DNA of 64,000 nt. Origin: Chlorops oryzae (Eukaryota; Arthropoda; Insecta; Diptera; Chloropidae). The notes under the pieces were generated by a model, which did no database searches, had not been told where the DNA came from, and saw nothing but the letters and a program-made list of their open reading frames with translations. Where the stretch lies: assembly GCA_020466095.1 (NCBI GenBank), contig CM035807.1, positions 96,192,742-96,256,741 of the forward strand. The letters are read 5' to 3'. A program made the position numbers and the translations under genes. Positions 23,582 to 36,200 of the stretch are shown here, piece after piece; within the stretch, counting starts at the first letter, position 1, and each line of letters opens with the position of its first letter.

Positions 23582-24660
23582 CAAAGAGCAAGAATTCCTT
23601 ACAATCTTAATTTGAATGAATAGGTATGAGCATTCATCTCTATTTAAATACGCTACAAAAGAATACCACAGAAGCAGTCACACTCTAAATGGTTTTTATT
23701 ACAATTTCATTCGAAACAGACGTTGCTGTTCTTCAAATGGAAATAAATATCCTCAATAGTATTTTAGAGAGCACTTAAGTATTTTGCATCAAACTAACCA
23801 ACAATCAGTATAATCTACTTAAAAAGGTTGCTCCTTTAGTTTTGACTTGAAACCCTAAATGGAAAATCAATCTACTCTATGCCATTTGAAGAGCTTCTCA
23901 CTTAGAAGCATTCTACCTGATTCTCTTATCCCAGCAATAAACTTAATTAAATTCTTTCCTCAAGCAATCAACAAAACATATAGAGAACCGTACGAGCTTG
24001 CTACATAACATATATAAAATAAAAACTAAAAAAAGAATTTTATTAAAATCAGCAAGCAAATTTACGGAAATTTCATTTTGAAGAGAATATTTAGCAATGA
24101 AATTAAATTTAATTTGCATTACGAAATTACTTGTTTTTGAATGTCGAATTTTCGCTTACTTTTTAGATAAATAATAAATGGAGTTCTCGTGTTGCACTTT
24201 TCAACTTTTGTCCTTGCATTACTTTATTTTGGTTCCGTGCTCAGCGGAAATTGTAAACTTTCTATACTTGCGAATAACTTCTATGTAAGAAATTTAAGTT
24301 TTAAAAGTGGAAAAACTCACATGACACGATGTCTTGACGCTTGCCGCGTCGCACTCGTAGTTGAAAACGAATTTTATATCCTGCACAATTTCGTTGCCTC
24401 GGGAGAACAATGTCCTCGGGTGGCACTTAAGAATTTTCCCCGAAGAATTCATTATTCAATTAAGAAATTTATTTAACAGCTTCTTAGAGCACTTTTAAGG
24501 AATCAGTAAAGTTCCTGCTGCTTATTCACATATTTCGAGTGAAAGTTGAAGGTAAATCTATTGATATTCCACATGAGTTCTCCGGCATTATATCAATTCG
24601 TTACAGGAAGGCACATGTCCTGAGGGTTTGCTTCATAGGTTCGGTACTACTTGTATGTTT
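23582..24660. other. intergenic or intronic DNA, no feature recognised
   Basis: A 95-codon open frame at 24189-24476 starts with a hydrophobic stretch, but its first codon is GTG and it has no recognisable similarity, so it is not called as a gene. If the 22.87-kb promoter is real, this is probably its first intron. Confidence 0.4.
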
Positions 24661-24664
24661 CAGA

Positions 24665-25350
24665 ATGGAAGAGAGAGAGAAAGAGGAGGGTGAGAAAGAG
24701 GAGGGAGAAAGAGGAGGGAGAGAGTGAGGAGGGAGAGAGTGAGGAGGGAGTGAGAAGAGGATGGAGAGAGAGAGGAGGGAGAGAGAGAGGAGGGAGAGAG
24801 AAGAGGAGAGGAGGAGAGGAGGAGAGAGAGAGGAGAGCGAGAGGGGAGAGAGAGGAGAGCGAGAGGGGAGAGAGAAGAGAGAGAAAGAAGGGAGAGGAGA
24901 GGAGAGAGAGAGCGGAGCGAGTGGAGAGAGAGGGAGAGAGAGAGTGGGGAGCGAGTGGAGAGAGGAGAGAGAGAGAAAGAGAGAGGAAAGCGAGTGGAGA
25001 GAGAGGGTGATCAAGAGGGAAGCGAGAGAGAGAGAGGAGCGAGAGGGGTGAGAGAGAGAGAGAGGAGAGTGAGGAGCAAGAGGGGTGAGAGAAAGAGGAG
25101 GGAGAGAGAGGAGGGTGAGAAAGAGGAGGGAGAGAGAGGAGGGTGAGAAAGAGGAGGGAGAGAAAGATGAGGGAGAGAGAGAGGGGAAGCGAGACGGGTA
25201 AGAGAGAGAGAGAGTTGAGTGAGAGTGAGAGAGAGGGAGAGGGGAGAGAGAGGAGAGCGAGGGGGGAGAGATGGGAGAGCGAGTGGGGAGAGTGAGGAGG
25301 GAGAGAGGGGAGAGAGATGGTAGAAAAAGGGGAGAGAGAGAGAGAGAAGT
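24665..25350. repeat. purine-rich (GAGGGAGA)n tract
   Basis: About 690 bp are almost pure G and A on the plus strand, with irregular GAGAGAGG, GGAGAGAG and GAGTGAG units. The Arg/Glu-rich (plus) and Ser/Leu/Pro-rich (minus) open frames are artefacts. Confidence 0.95.
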
Positions 25351-25356
25351 CATATA

Positions 25357-25538
25357 CAGTCGACTCTCGTTAAATTCGAAACTGAAAGGACTCTTACAAT
25401 ATAGCCAATTATCGAATTTCTGATTTAACGAGAGTGTAGAGAATGTAAGTATAAAGAAATTTTGTAGAGAGCTCGTGATCACTTTCAATTATAAAGATGT
25501 TCGAATTATCGCAGGTTTGAATTAACGAGAGTCGACTG
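25357..25538. mobile_element. 182-bp pogo-like (Tc1/mariner superfamily) MITE
   Basis: The element starts CAGTCGACTCTCGTTAA and ends with the exact inverse; the repeat continues with a one-base gap into ATTCGAA. TA dinucleotides at 25355-25356 and 25539-25540 are the target duplication. A third copy of TTAACGAGAGT lies internally near 25425. The CAG-start and TA target fit pogo/Tigger-type elements. Confidence 0.8.
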
Positions 25539-25540
25539 TA

Positions 25541-26770
25541 ATGTACTTTCTTCATTTTCAACATTTACTTTTATTTATGATCCTCCACTTCGAAATAGAT
25601 AAAGCATATAAAAAGCACTCGAACTGCATTTGGCTTGACAACTTTTCATACTTTTCATCCGCTTGCCTGCATGAGCATCGCTGCATACACCTTTGAGGCA
25701 CCTTTTTTTCCGGTACGCGTTCTCGCATTTACGTTTCTTTTTGAATGTAACAGGCAGGGGAAAACGAAATGGAAAGAAAAATGGAATGAATGTATGTATA
25801 CACATACTTATACAAAGACTATCGCTAACACCGAATTTTGTCAAAAATTTCCCTTCTACTTATGGACTGAGAATGGAATAATATTCATGCCTTTTGAGCC
25901 AAACGATGCTGAGTACGGTTTTGTTACACAAGATTTGTGAATGCCATATACTATTTGTGCAACTTTTCCGACTTTATGCTAATATCAGATACTTATTTAT
26001 GCCTTTTCCCATATTTTCTTGCTTTTCATGCTCAGTTTAGCATAAATTATGGCGTGTTTTTTCATGTTTAAAGTGCTTTAAAGAGTTTATTTGCATTTAA
26101 AAGTCTAAGGTTGCTTCAAAAGAATTTGCTCTTTTAGGAGGAGCATGGGGACGAAGGGGAGGAGGAGGGAATAAGGTATAGGCATTAAATTTAAAACATT
26201 TCTTGGCATTTTAAACAACGTTTTTCTCCATACACAAATGGATTAAAATTTTTTCTTACCGGGCTTTACATAAAAAAGTATTCAAAAATAAACTTCTAAC
26301 AAAATTAAGTATATTTCTTTTCTACGTTTTCATTGCAATATTTAAAATAAGACTTCAGTTCCATATACAGATATCGTTCAGTAAAATAGAAAATATCCTT
26401 TTGCTTTCCGCACGAATTTCTTGGAGACATAATGCAAAGTAAAAAAAAAAAATTAAATGTGACCGACCAGCCTTGATTAATTTCAGAGCTTGTGAGAAGG
26501 GCAATATTTGCGAAACCCCTAACAAAGAAGTGAAGATTAATTAAGATTAAATGCAAATATTTTTTTAAAGGCGCAGCAACTTTTTTCGCTTAAAGTGGGC
26601 CTTAAATCATTTCGTCAACAAAAAAAAAAAAAAAATGGAGAGAATATTTAGGAGTATGGCCAAAAAGTATATTATTAACAAAGAGCTTTCAATTTGCTCA
26701 TTTTTCGACGCTAGCCCATCGCACAACTACGACTCCAATTGTCCATAAAACCAAAACAAATAAAAAATTT
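25541..26770. other. intergenic DNA, no feature recognised
   Basis: No supported exon or repeat was seen except a poly-A run near 26620-26635. Confidence 0.45.
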
Positions 26771-26771
26771 T

Positions 26772-26998
26772 CGGAGTGCTCCGATAGGAGTCATATATGA
26801 CTCTTATTTAAGCGGGGAAAAGAGTCAGATATGAGTGCGGAAAGAGTCATATATGACTCCAAAATGTTCTCCTTCGTTATATAACTTCGGAGTTATATAA
26901 GACGACCTTCGCAAGAAGAGAAACACGATCATTATGAAGGCTCCAACTCCTATAAGGATTCATATATGAGTATTTTAGGACTCAGATTGTTTGCTGGG
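26772..26998. repeat. palindrome-rich repeat with GAGTCATATATGACTC
   Basis: This holds the palindrome CGGAGTGCTCCG (26772-26783) and two perfect copies of the 16-bp palindrome GAGTCATATATGACTC (26788-26803 and 26844-26859). Degenerate copies GAGTCAGATATGAG and TTCATATATGAG follow. It ends TTTGCTGGGTT. It shares TTTTCGGAGTGCTCCGA and the CTGGG end with the element at 63573-63974, so both probably belong to one repeat family. A matching left end was not found. Confidence 0.5.
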
Positions 26999-27000
26999 TT

Positions 27001-30000
27001 GATTCATTTTTAACGTGTACGCAAAAACAAAGCCATTTATACAGACGCTTTGTATGAAAAACAGAAACAATGCAAAAACAAGCTGTAATACTCCTCTCTA
27101 TACCAAACAGTGTTACGTTGGGCAGCACTGGTTTCCATTCTTATTGGAAACCTGTTAAATTCGTTTGTGGGAACAAGTATTTCAATCTACCATTCACTTT
27201 ATTCAATACGCCTTCAAAAGAATCTGTTAAGAAGTGTCATATTCCTGCGATTTAAAAGCTGAATTAATATCCTTGATAGGTCATTGATTCTGTTTTGAGT
27301 ATTGTTTTTGTTGTCTTTTGCTTATGTCCTTGTATATTTTGTTTTGACTATTTCCACTTTGCGATTTGAAAGAACTACTCAATTAGTGAGAATCAATTTT
27401 GTTCTTTTTTTTTCAGTGTTCTCTTGCATTAGTGTGTCAATTCAAATTTCAATTTCCTTTGGGCAAGACTTGGGGACAATAGACTCCATCAACAGAAAAT
27501 GAGAAAAATATATGCATGCTATGCGAAGTGATTTCTAAAAGCATTAAGAACATCTCGTCCATTAGATTTTTTTTATTTGCTTTTTGCTGTTTCTTTTTCT
27601 TATACAATTTTGTTTTGTTTTTTGTTTATTATTTTTTTTTTTCTTGGCTCGAAGATAATTGTGATGGTCCATTGTACACTGGTGGTCTTTGGTGGCCCTT
27701 TGGAGATTTCGTTAGTGTTTTATGGTGCTCTTTTAGGTTAAGGCCATTGGCAGTGGTATCCCAAGGGAGTGAGGAGCATTGCGAGGAATATTGCATACAA
27801 TATGAAATGATTTACTCGGTTATGCCTTTAGGCGTTATTCAACTACACCTTGACATCAGCTTTATAATTTAGCAAATTGCTTTTTGCTACTCTCACTCAG
27901 GGCTATGAATATTGTCAGCTTACTTGCTTTGTGTTTCGTTCTTTAATTCTTTCCTCATCTTTTTGTTTCTTTATTTCTTGTTTTTGTTGTTGTGTTTTTT
28001 TTTTTTGAGCTGCTTTCCAGCTTTCTGATTGCATTTGCTGTGATTGCAATTACTGAAAAAGCCCGAAAATGTTTGTATGTTGTACGACTTGCTTTCCTTT
28101 TCTTTTGTGAGCACTTCAAACAATATAATTTTGAGAAGAATTTCAAGTGGACTTGTTTTTTGCAGTAGTTACCTGCAGTAAGAAGTGGAATTACTTAAGT
28201 GAACTATGTCAATGTCTTCCTACTTCTTCCTTTTATTTTGCTTCGACGTCGGCGTCGACATTGGCATCGGCATCGGCACCGGCGTCGGCTTCTGTTTTGC
28301 CTTCGTTGAGTTCGTTTCATTGAAATGCACAGGCAGCTTAAAATGCCTGATAGAAATTCAAGATCTAAGCGTGATGCAAATGATGCCCTCACTCATGAAT
28401 ATTCCAAAGTGTTCCCTACAAGCTTGAGAATCAACCTTTTTCATAAGGACTTTACTGCATTCAAATATTCTTTATTTATTGAAACTAGAGATGGACGTGA
28501 CGAAAGACTGCAATCGATTTGAAAAAGTGAAAAATGAGAAACGATTTTCCATTAAAGATTGTAAAATTATAGAATTAAATAGAATAGTTAATATTAGAAA
28601 ATATACGAGCTAAAAATGCAGGAGGCATCCACGACTGGCGGATACGACCATTATTCGTCACCTATGACTCATTTACGCCTTTGCAGTACCTGAAGAAACA
28701 TCCTATGTTCAACCAAGTGATAAAGCTTTTGAGAATTTGAGCACACAGCTTGAAATCTGATGGCTTCTTTTTAATAATAAATTTGCCCCCTCTTTAAATC
28801 TTTGATATTGAGTAGAGTTTTGAATGAAATTTATTCAGTTCTGTGTTCTGTTGCAATTATCGCTTTTTTACCTTCCCTAGGAAATTTTAAAATATCAAAA
28901 ATGGCGCCATCGCCCACTTACGCCGCTGAGGAAATTAATAACAGTCAACCTAAGATAAAAAAAATATTTGATTTAAAAAAGATAAAAAAAAGATAGTTCA
29001 AGCTTAGTAGAAAATGCACTACAAAGCTTTCATAATTGACTTGACTGCAGCGTTTACATACATAATTTAGTAGGTACTCCACGACTCTTTGTAAAGCTAA
29101 AAATATTTCAGTTTTTCTTTTGGTTCTCGCTCTTAACCGTCCTTTAGAAGGATCGAGGGTGTGTTTCACCGGCTGAGAATACTAACAAAGGCCCGAAATC
29201 TTTCGATGAGCCGTAATTTCATTTATAGGCAATCCGGTGTGTTGATTTTCTGTGATGATTTCATATCCATAGTATTTTGCGTTATTGTAATTTTGGCCTT
29301 GTTTTCTTTCATTTTTTCTTAGGTCCCTTAGAGTTCGATACGTCACTAACATCCTTAAACAAAACTTAATTCTGCTAATTATGTGATATACTAATTTTGT
29401 TGATGTTATCACAAGAATATCTACAGGAAGAATTAATAAATTCTCTTTTAGCCATTAGATTGCAACATTGTGCACTGTGAACAATAATTTCTCATGCGTC
29501 CTGAACTTTGAAGCAGTAAGTTTTTCCTCATTAAACGTTTTTTTTTTTTGTTGTCCTTTTTTCGTTTAGTTTTTCCTTTCTTCGTTTTTTTTTTTTACGA
29601 TGACCGCAAGTTTCGCGAAATTATTGAACTTTTAGAACTTTCCTTTCAGATACTTTGCAATATTTCATAATTTCTTTCCCCCTCTTTTCCACCATTGTGC
29701 ATTCTTCATAGCCGTAAATGCTGAAAGCTGAATCCTCGAAGTTTTGCGCACCTACTTTGTAGTTAAATCCTTATCGGACATTGATTACTTTCACTGTCTG
29801 GTGAGAAGAAAATTATTATACTTCTTTCTCACTCGAAAAATTTTCTTCTTAATCAAACTTATCGACATTGTAATGGTTTTCGCTGCGGAACGATAGTTTT
29901 GAAGTTTGCACAACGTACGAAATGGTGATTGCACAAAAAAAAAGAAAAGTTTATATCAATGGTAATATGAAATAACCAATTAAGTTGATATAAGTCAAAA

Positions 30001-30578
30001 ATAAGTTATTCGTGTTACTTAGACCTTGTAAAGGTAGATTACATTTGTCTGCTTAAAGGTCAGCGCTCGTTGTTATTCTTGAAAAGAAGACAGGTCGAGA
30101 AGGTATAGGTACGTAATTTCTTCCGATATGTGAATTAGAATGAAATGCAATAAATGGTTTTTTCTCTTTCGAAATAAGAGAAACTGCGACTTAGATGGTT
30201 GTTGCATAATTCCCAAGATAGAACGCCTCAAAAGAACGATGATTTGCAGTAAACAACTTTTCTATAATACTCCGAAAAGTAAAAACGCTGATAGCAAGAA
30301 ATTCACTTATTACCTTTCCAACGATCAAGTCAATGTTTCGGGTGCGAAGCAAAGAAATGGATACAATTTTTAAATTTCCCCTCATCGACTTTTGTTTTGT
30401 TTGTTAGCAGTTGTGAAATTATTAATTTAAAAATGAGAAAAAGTTTTAGTATTAAAGAATAGAAAAAAAACACTTATTGTTTACCCTTAAGATTCTGAAG
30501 TAGAACAGGGAAAAAAGCTAACTTAAAATAGCTGAATGTCAATAGTTCTTATGACCATAGCAAGCAGGCAGACCATAG
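27001..30578. other. intergenic DNA, small repeats only
   Basis: There is no supported gene. A short GGCGTC/GGCATC hexamer run lies at about 28244-28289, with several poly-T runs near 29540-29600. Open frames are short and lack recognisable domains. Confidence 0.45.
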
Positions 30579-30580
30579 TA

Positions 30581-32213
30581 CACCGAAAAAAAATCCGTAG
30601 GTAATATTGAAGAAATGGGCTGCGTTATTGAAGAAACGGCAGTAAAAAAAGAGCTAACTAAAAAAAGCAATCAATATGAATAAAGACGATATTCAATATG
30701 AAGAAATTCAAATCAGGAAAAAAATTTTGTTATATTGAAGAAATATCTTCATATCTGCGAAAATAATTATTGATATTGAATAAATTTCTTCAATATTACG
30801 AACGATTTTCTTCAATATGAAGAAATTTATTGAAATACACAACCCTGCTTCGTTATATTGAAGAAATTTCCTTCATATTTATATATTTCAAAATTTCATC
30901 ATATGTATTAACTGTTGTGAGTCCCGTCTGTCTCACATCTGCTATTTTTTATAGACAAGAAAATCGTCGAAATATCAAACACACAAAACAGTATATCAAC
31001 TTTCTCATTGCAAGCAAAAATGATTGACTAAATAAAGACTCGCGATAAGAATTAAAAAACAATTTTATGTATATACGATTGTGTGGTTAAAAGGACGAAA
31101 ACTCTAAAATATTATGAAAGGACTTAAAGAAATTTTTCAAAATAATGCAGCATTTTCCCTAAAAATACTCTTTAAACCAAAATGTCAAGTCAAAGTAAAT
31201 TACATCGAAATTAACTTTAATATTATTTTAATTTATTATTGCGTTTCTTATAATGCCTCCAAAGATCAATATTATATATAGATATATATTTTCTGTACTA
31301 TATTTTACAATTATATTCCAAAATTAAGCATTAAAAAGTTAGATATTGTGCTGAGTGTCACCGGATGCAGTACGAAATATGAACCTCACTCATATGCAGA
31401 AGCGTCTCCCCGTCAATGTGGCACTTTAAAAAATTTGAGTTTATTAAAAACGGAACACTTCGCAAAATATATATGACTTAATACACACCTATAAGATTTC
31501 CTGCGATTTTGAACGCGAGCAATATTTTCTTTCAATTTTCAAATTAAACACAATTTCTCTACTTCCATAAAAAAACGCGTTTTCACTTAATGGACGAACT
31601 TTGCTTATGACGCTGAATCTTCTGCCTTAAGACTCACCAACCTCAAGAACTTCTTAAAAATATTCACTTTTTCGTAATATTGAACAAATTCTTCATATCT
31701 CAAGAATTAAATTAGTCATATTGAAGAAATTTCATTATTTATACTAAATAAATTCGTTTTATTTAATATATAAATTAATTTTAAGACAATTTCTTCGTCA
31801 TATTGAAAAAATTTCTTCATATTTACGAAATTAATTTCTTTATATTCACGAATACGTTTTGTTATATTAACGAAATTTCTTCATATCAACAAGCAAATTA
31901 CGTCATATTGAAGAAAATTTCTTCATTTATACGAAAATTCTAAAATTAAAATGTCCCACGAAAGCGTTCGTCATATGTAAGAAAAATTTCTTCAGTATGA
32001 AGAAATGTTTTCGAACCTATGAAGAAATTTTGTTATATTGATTAAACTATTTAACTCATATTGAAGAATTTTTTTTTGTTCCATTCACAAAATTTCTGCA
32101 ATATAACAGATATTTTCGTCAGCATGAAGAAAATTCGTTATATTGACTAAAATTCGTATTCAAATATTTACGAAAATTTTTATTCAATATTACTGCCGAT
32201 ATTTCTTTCAGTG
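30581..32213. mobile_element. 1.63-kb TA-flanked TIR element with iterated ATTGAAGAAATTTCTTCAT motif
   Basis: The left end CACCGAAAAAAAATCCGTAG and the inverted right end CACTGAAAGAAATATCGGCAG both continue into TAATATTGAA. TA flanks each side (30579-30580 and 32214-32215). The interior is extremely AT-rich and carries many diverged copies of the subterminal motif ATATTGAAGAAATTTCTTCA in both orientations, for example near 30730, 30810, 30853, 31797, 31906 and 31984. No transposase frame exists. Superfamily is uncertain; the TA target fits Tc1/mariner-like mobilisation. Confidence 0.65.
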
Positions 32214-32279
32214 TAATGGAGAATATTTTATTTAGGTATAATTTCTCTATCTCAAAGCCATTTAATCTCAACATAGGTA

Positions 32280-33275
32280 CACTCAAAAAATTCCGTCGTA
32301 GAATCTATGATATCCGACGTAGTATCTATTATATCCGCAATTGATATAGGTCCAATTGCAAGATATCATAGATCATACGACCGGTTTGCAGTAGTTTCTA
32401 CGATGAGGAATGTCATTGATTTCAACGATATAACATATAACATAGATTTAACGATATTCCATCGTGGGAGCTATCATATTCCATCTTAGGAACTATGATG
32501 TTATTTTATAGTAACTTCGATATCAAATCATAGGAACTACGATATTATATCACAGGAACTACGGTTTCAAATCTTGAAGTACATTTCTATAACTTCTTAA
32601 TTTTGATATGAATTCTTGTCGGCGGGTTCGATCCCTGCTCCAGCGAGCGTATTTAAAAAATTTTTTTTTTTTTTTGGAAAAGTAGATAATTGAAAATTTA
32701 TATTTTTTTAAAAACTGAGAGAAAAAAAATTTTACCAATCTTTTTATGCTTACAAAATTAAAAAAGATTCTATAGGAATTTCTTGAAAGAGCTTGTGCGT
32801 GACGTTTTGGAAGGCGCGATGAAATCAACTATTAATGGGTTGGCGGCAAATTCCTTTCTGTTCCCCGTATTTTTACTTGAAATTTACTTGGCTGTTTAAC
32901 TCTCCATTTTTCCACTAATTTCTTTGGCCTGTGAGACAGGGTTCGAACTCGGACCTTCCAGATTACAAATCTAGCACACTTCAACTATGCCATCGCGTGA
33001 TATGATTTGAGCATGCTAGTTTTATTATATCAATATAAGTGGGAAACAGTACAAACTATTAGATTGACAGTAGAGCTTATTGTATTTCACGAAGATTCTA
33101 TGACATTTCCATCGTAGATTGTATGATTATTAAATCGTAAAATCTATGATGGACATAATTCTTCCACAGTAGAAACTATTGGATTTACAGTAAAACTTAT
33201 TGTATTTTACGTAGATTCTATTATATTTTTCTACGTCTTCTATCGTAGAAACAACGATGCAAAATTTTTTCAGTG
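32280..33275. mobile_element. 996-bp TA-flanked TIR element with iterated ATCGTAGAATCTATGAT motif
   Basis: The left end CACTCAAAAAATTCCGTCG and the inverted right end CACTGAAAAAATTTTGCATCG are related to the ends of the element 66 bp to the left. TA lies at 32278-32279 and 33276-33277. The subterminal motif CGTAGAATCTATGATAT recurs in both orientations over the first 300 and last 220 bp. The middle includes a tRNA-like sequence at 32930-32998. There is no coding sequence. Confidence 0.65.
32930..32998 (-). pseudogene. tRNA-like sequence (tRNA-Thr-like, TGT anticodon position)
   Basis: On the minus strand TGGCATAGTTGAAG fits the pol III A box and GAGTTCGAACCC fits the B box, with normal spacing. 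The anticodon arm reads CTAGA-TTTGTAA-TCTGG, with TGT at the anticodon position as in tRNA-Thr. The acceptor stem does not pair and the D arm is poor. It is best seen as a tRNA-derived SINE head or a pseudo-tRNA captured inside the element at 32280-33275. Confidence 0.5.
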
Positions 33276-33277
33276 TA

Positions 33278-36200
33278 ATTATGAAAAGGGGCCTATTCAA
33301 ATTCGAAATGAGAGTTAAACGGAAGTACTTAACTCCCCCATCACCCATCTGACTTCGCCAAAAATGCTTTTGCTTTCAACTTAATTGATTTGTTTTATTC
33401 CACCAACTTTGAAAACCGATGACCAAATCTGGAGAGCTTATGGAAACTTTGAAATTTCCATTGAAACATTGCACACCATAGCAAAGTCGGCCACAAAGAC
33501 AATTTTCTTGATGAATTCTGGCTACGATCGCTTCTTTCAAAGACTCAAACTCAAAAGAACATTTCTGCCAAATCGAAATCGCCCAACGCGTTTCCTTCTT
33601 GGAAAACTGAAGTTGATAACATTTTCTTTTCAAATATGTCGTGGTCTTTTCACTTTTACGACAATTTTCGTTCACTTTGATTGCTTTTTAGTATGTTCTA
33701 TTCAATGGGTTAGCGCCATAAGAAGAAAGAAAAACAAAAATTCTCTCCAGCTGGAACTTGAAAATTGAAATTGCAATTCACCGAATCTCAAAATGGCGTT
33801 TCACGGAGCCTCACAAAAGGATTTGCTCACTCCGAGATTGAGGAGCAGCTCAATGCACTTTGAATGCCTTTTGAAAAGTCTTTTCTCAAAGCTTAAGGCA
33901 AGAAGAGACTTTCAAAGAGTTCACTTTGTGGATTAAGTTGTGGAAAATCGACCACTCATTTTATGATTCGTATTTGATTAATTAATTTTTGAAGAGTTTT
34001 TTATTTAACTTTTTTCTACATATTTCTTTTATGAAGAAGACGTTTTAGCCATTTTATGAGAAAGACCTTAAGATCTTATCAATTCTTGGACGGATAGAAG
34101 CGTAGATTGTATAAAGAATTTTTCATTTAATGAGTTAACATCAATTACAGCTTTGAATTCGCCTTTTTACATAAAAATTTAAACCTTAAATAGCCTGTTC
34201 GTTTATACAAATGACTATCTAATAGCCTTAAGAATAGAACATTTTCATGCTCCTTGAATTCTACGACCCTCATTTATTTTCGATGATTTGACCAAAAAAA
34301 TCGAGCCCATCGGATGTTGCCTGCTTGTAGGATTTATGCAGTCGTGTTGGTCGGATTGAGAGTCACTTCATGATTTTTTGATGGTTGTCAATTTCAAAAA
34401 AACGACCATTATCTTTCTAAGCGCACAGGCATAAAAAACATCCTGGCATTTGTGTGAAATCCAACGCTGGATTGCATTATGATTGACAAATTGGGCTTTT
34501 TTCAAATGGTTGACCAATACATAGCTAATGCGTTTTCACGAATTCCGAGGCCTACGAAAAAACATTGTGAAATTAGTTGAAGCCAGATTCAATTAATTTG
34601 AAATTTATTGAAAATTGGTTTTCTCTTTCCATTTGATAAATGTTTAAAGAACTTATAGAATTTTATAAAAATAATTTATTGCTCTCCTCAGGCGTTATTC
34701 GACCATTGGAAGGGCATCTTCTGTCTAGTCGTATGACCTTATCAATGCGTATATATATATATATAGAAAAGTGTAGCTAACAGACGAAAGCTTCAGGCAG
34801 AGAAGTCATTTTTCCATGTCCAATTCCTACTACATTTTATATTATCTACCATCTATCGATAAGAATTATTGGGAGTCCTTTCTAATTTCATCCCTTTATA
34901 GCATGTAGTTCGGCTAGGCTTACAAGAAATATGGGATAAACTACAAATTTGCATATATTTGTCATTTAACATTTAAAATTCCGCAAGGCTCGTTCTTATA
35001 TCCTTTGAAAAATTCGAAGGCAGACGTCAGCTTGTGCAACTCGGCCAAAACACTCGCAACGAAACTTGAAGGGTCAACCTAGGAACGTGATTTGCGTTCA
35101 AACTTTAGTTTTTACTTTCAATTTTTCCTTGCTATTTATTTGAGCTTTAAGCTTGAGGTTGAATTCGAAGGTTTTTAATATTTTTAGTTCCTTTAATTAA
35201 TGATGTAAATAAAAAAAGAAATTCAAAACGTTTTTAGCAATATGTGCAGGGTGTTCAGGCACCTTTATGCATTATTTTTTTAATATGCAATACCTCATGT
35301 CAAGGGCTATGTTCTTTATTCCTGCACTACTTGCCTAAACGGTGCCTTTATTGAGTTATATTACTTTAAAAAAGGACTTTGAAAAATGATTACAAAAAAT
35401 AATTATAAATAAAAAAAAATTTTTGTTTTTTTATACAAAATGTGTCCTCTGTAAACAGACCAAGAACACCACATACCGAATTCCCTTGAAATATTTTTTT
35501 GCGTGAAAATCGTGAAAAACGAAAAACAGTTTCTCGAACGAATTCGGAGCTTTTGCCGTCACACTCTCAACACAAGCGAATAAGCCATTTAGCTCATTCA
35601 TCATAAATCCTTTCAGAATGCCATTCAATTCGAAAGCGTGTTGCCTAAGCAATAAGCAATTCCGGCAATAGTAGCCCACATTCATTGAATGAACCCAATT
35701 GGTTCGTCTCAGCATGGAACCGTATCAAAAACATAATTTTTTATGGAGCAGATAAAATGCTCATCACTTGGCTCGCCGCTTGCCAAGCCGCCCTCATGTC
35801 TTTGCCCAAGCAATAAAGGCAAAATGACGCACGTGAATGGACAATTTTTGGAAAGCAAACGATCCAAACCAAAAGAAATTTAAAGTCAGGTCTGCATTCG
35901 CAAAAACCCTCAATGGACCAAAGCACCAAGAAGAAGAAGAAGAAGAAGCAGAAGACCCCAGAATATTACTAATAACGACAATGAAAATCCGTCGATTCTT
36001 GTTTCTGGCGTTTTGATTCCATACGCACATTATGTATTCGCTTTGTGTTATCCTGCAATATTTCGGCATAATTTTTTTATGTCGGTCATGACAATGTCAT
36101 GTTTTCTTTCTCCTCTTGGATCTATCTTGGCATTCAATGGGATTGTTTGGCTATTTATTTATAAAAGCGGAAGCATAACTTTTGAATTAAATGAATGGAA

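Noticed and set aside
24189..24476. 95-codon frame beginning with a signal-peptide-like hydrophobic stretch
   Set aside because: It starts with GTG, has no recognisable similarity, and lies in AT-rich non-coding sequence.
24601..25488. Ser/Leu-rich and Arg/Glu-rich long open frames
   Set aside because: These are simple-sequence artefacts of the (GAGGGAGA)n tract.
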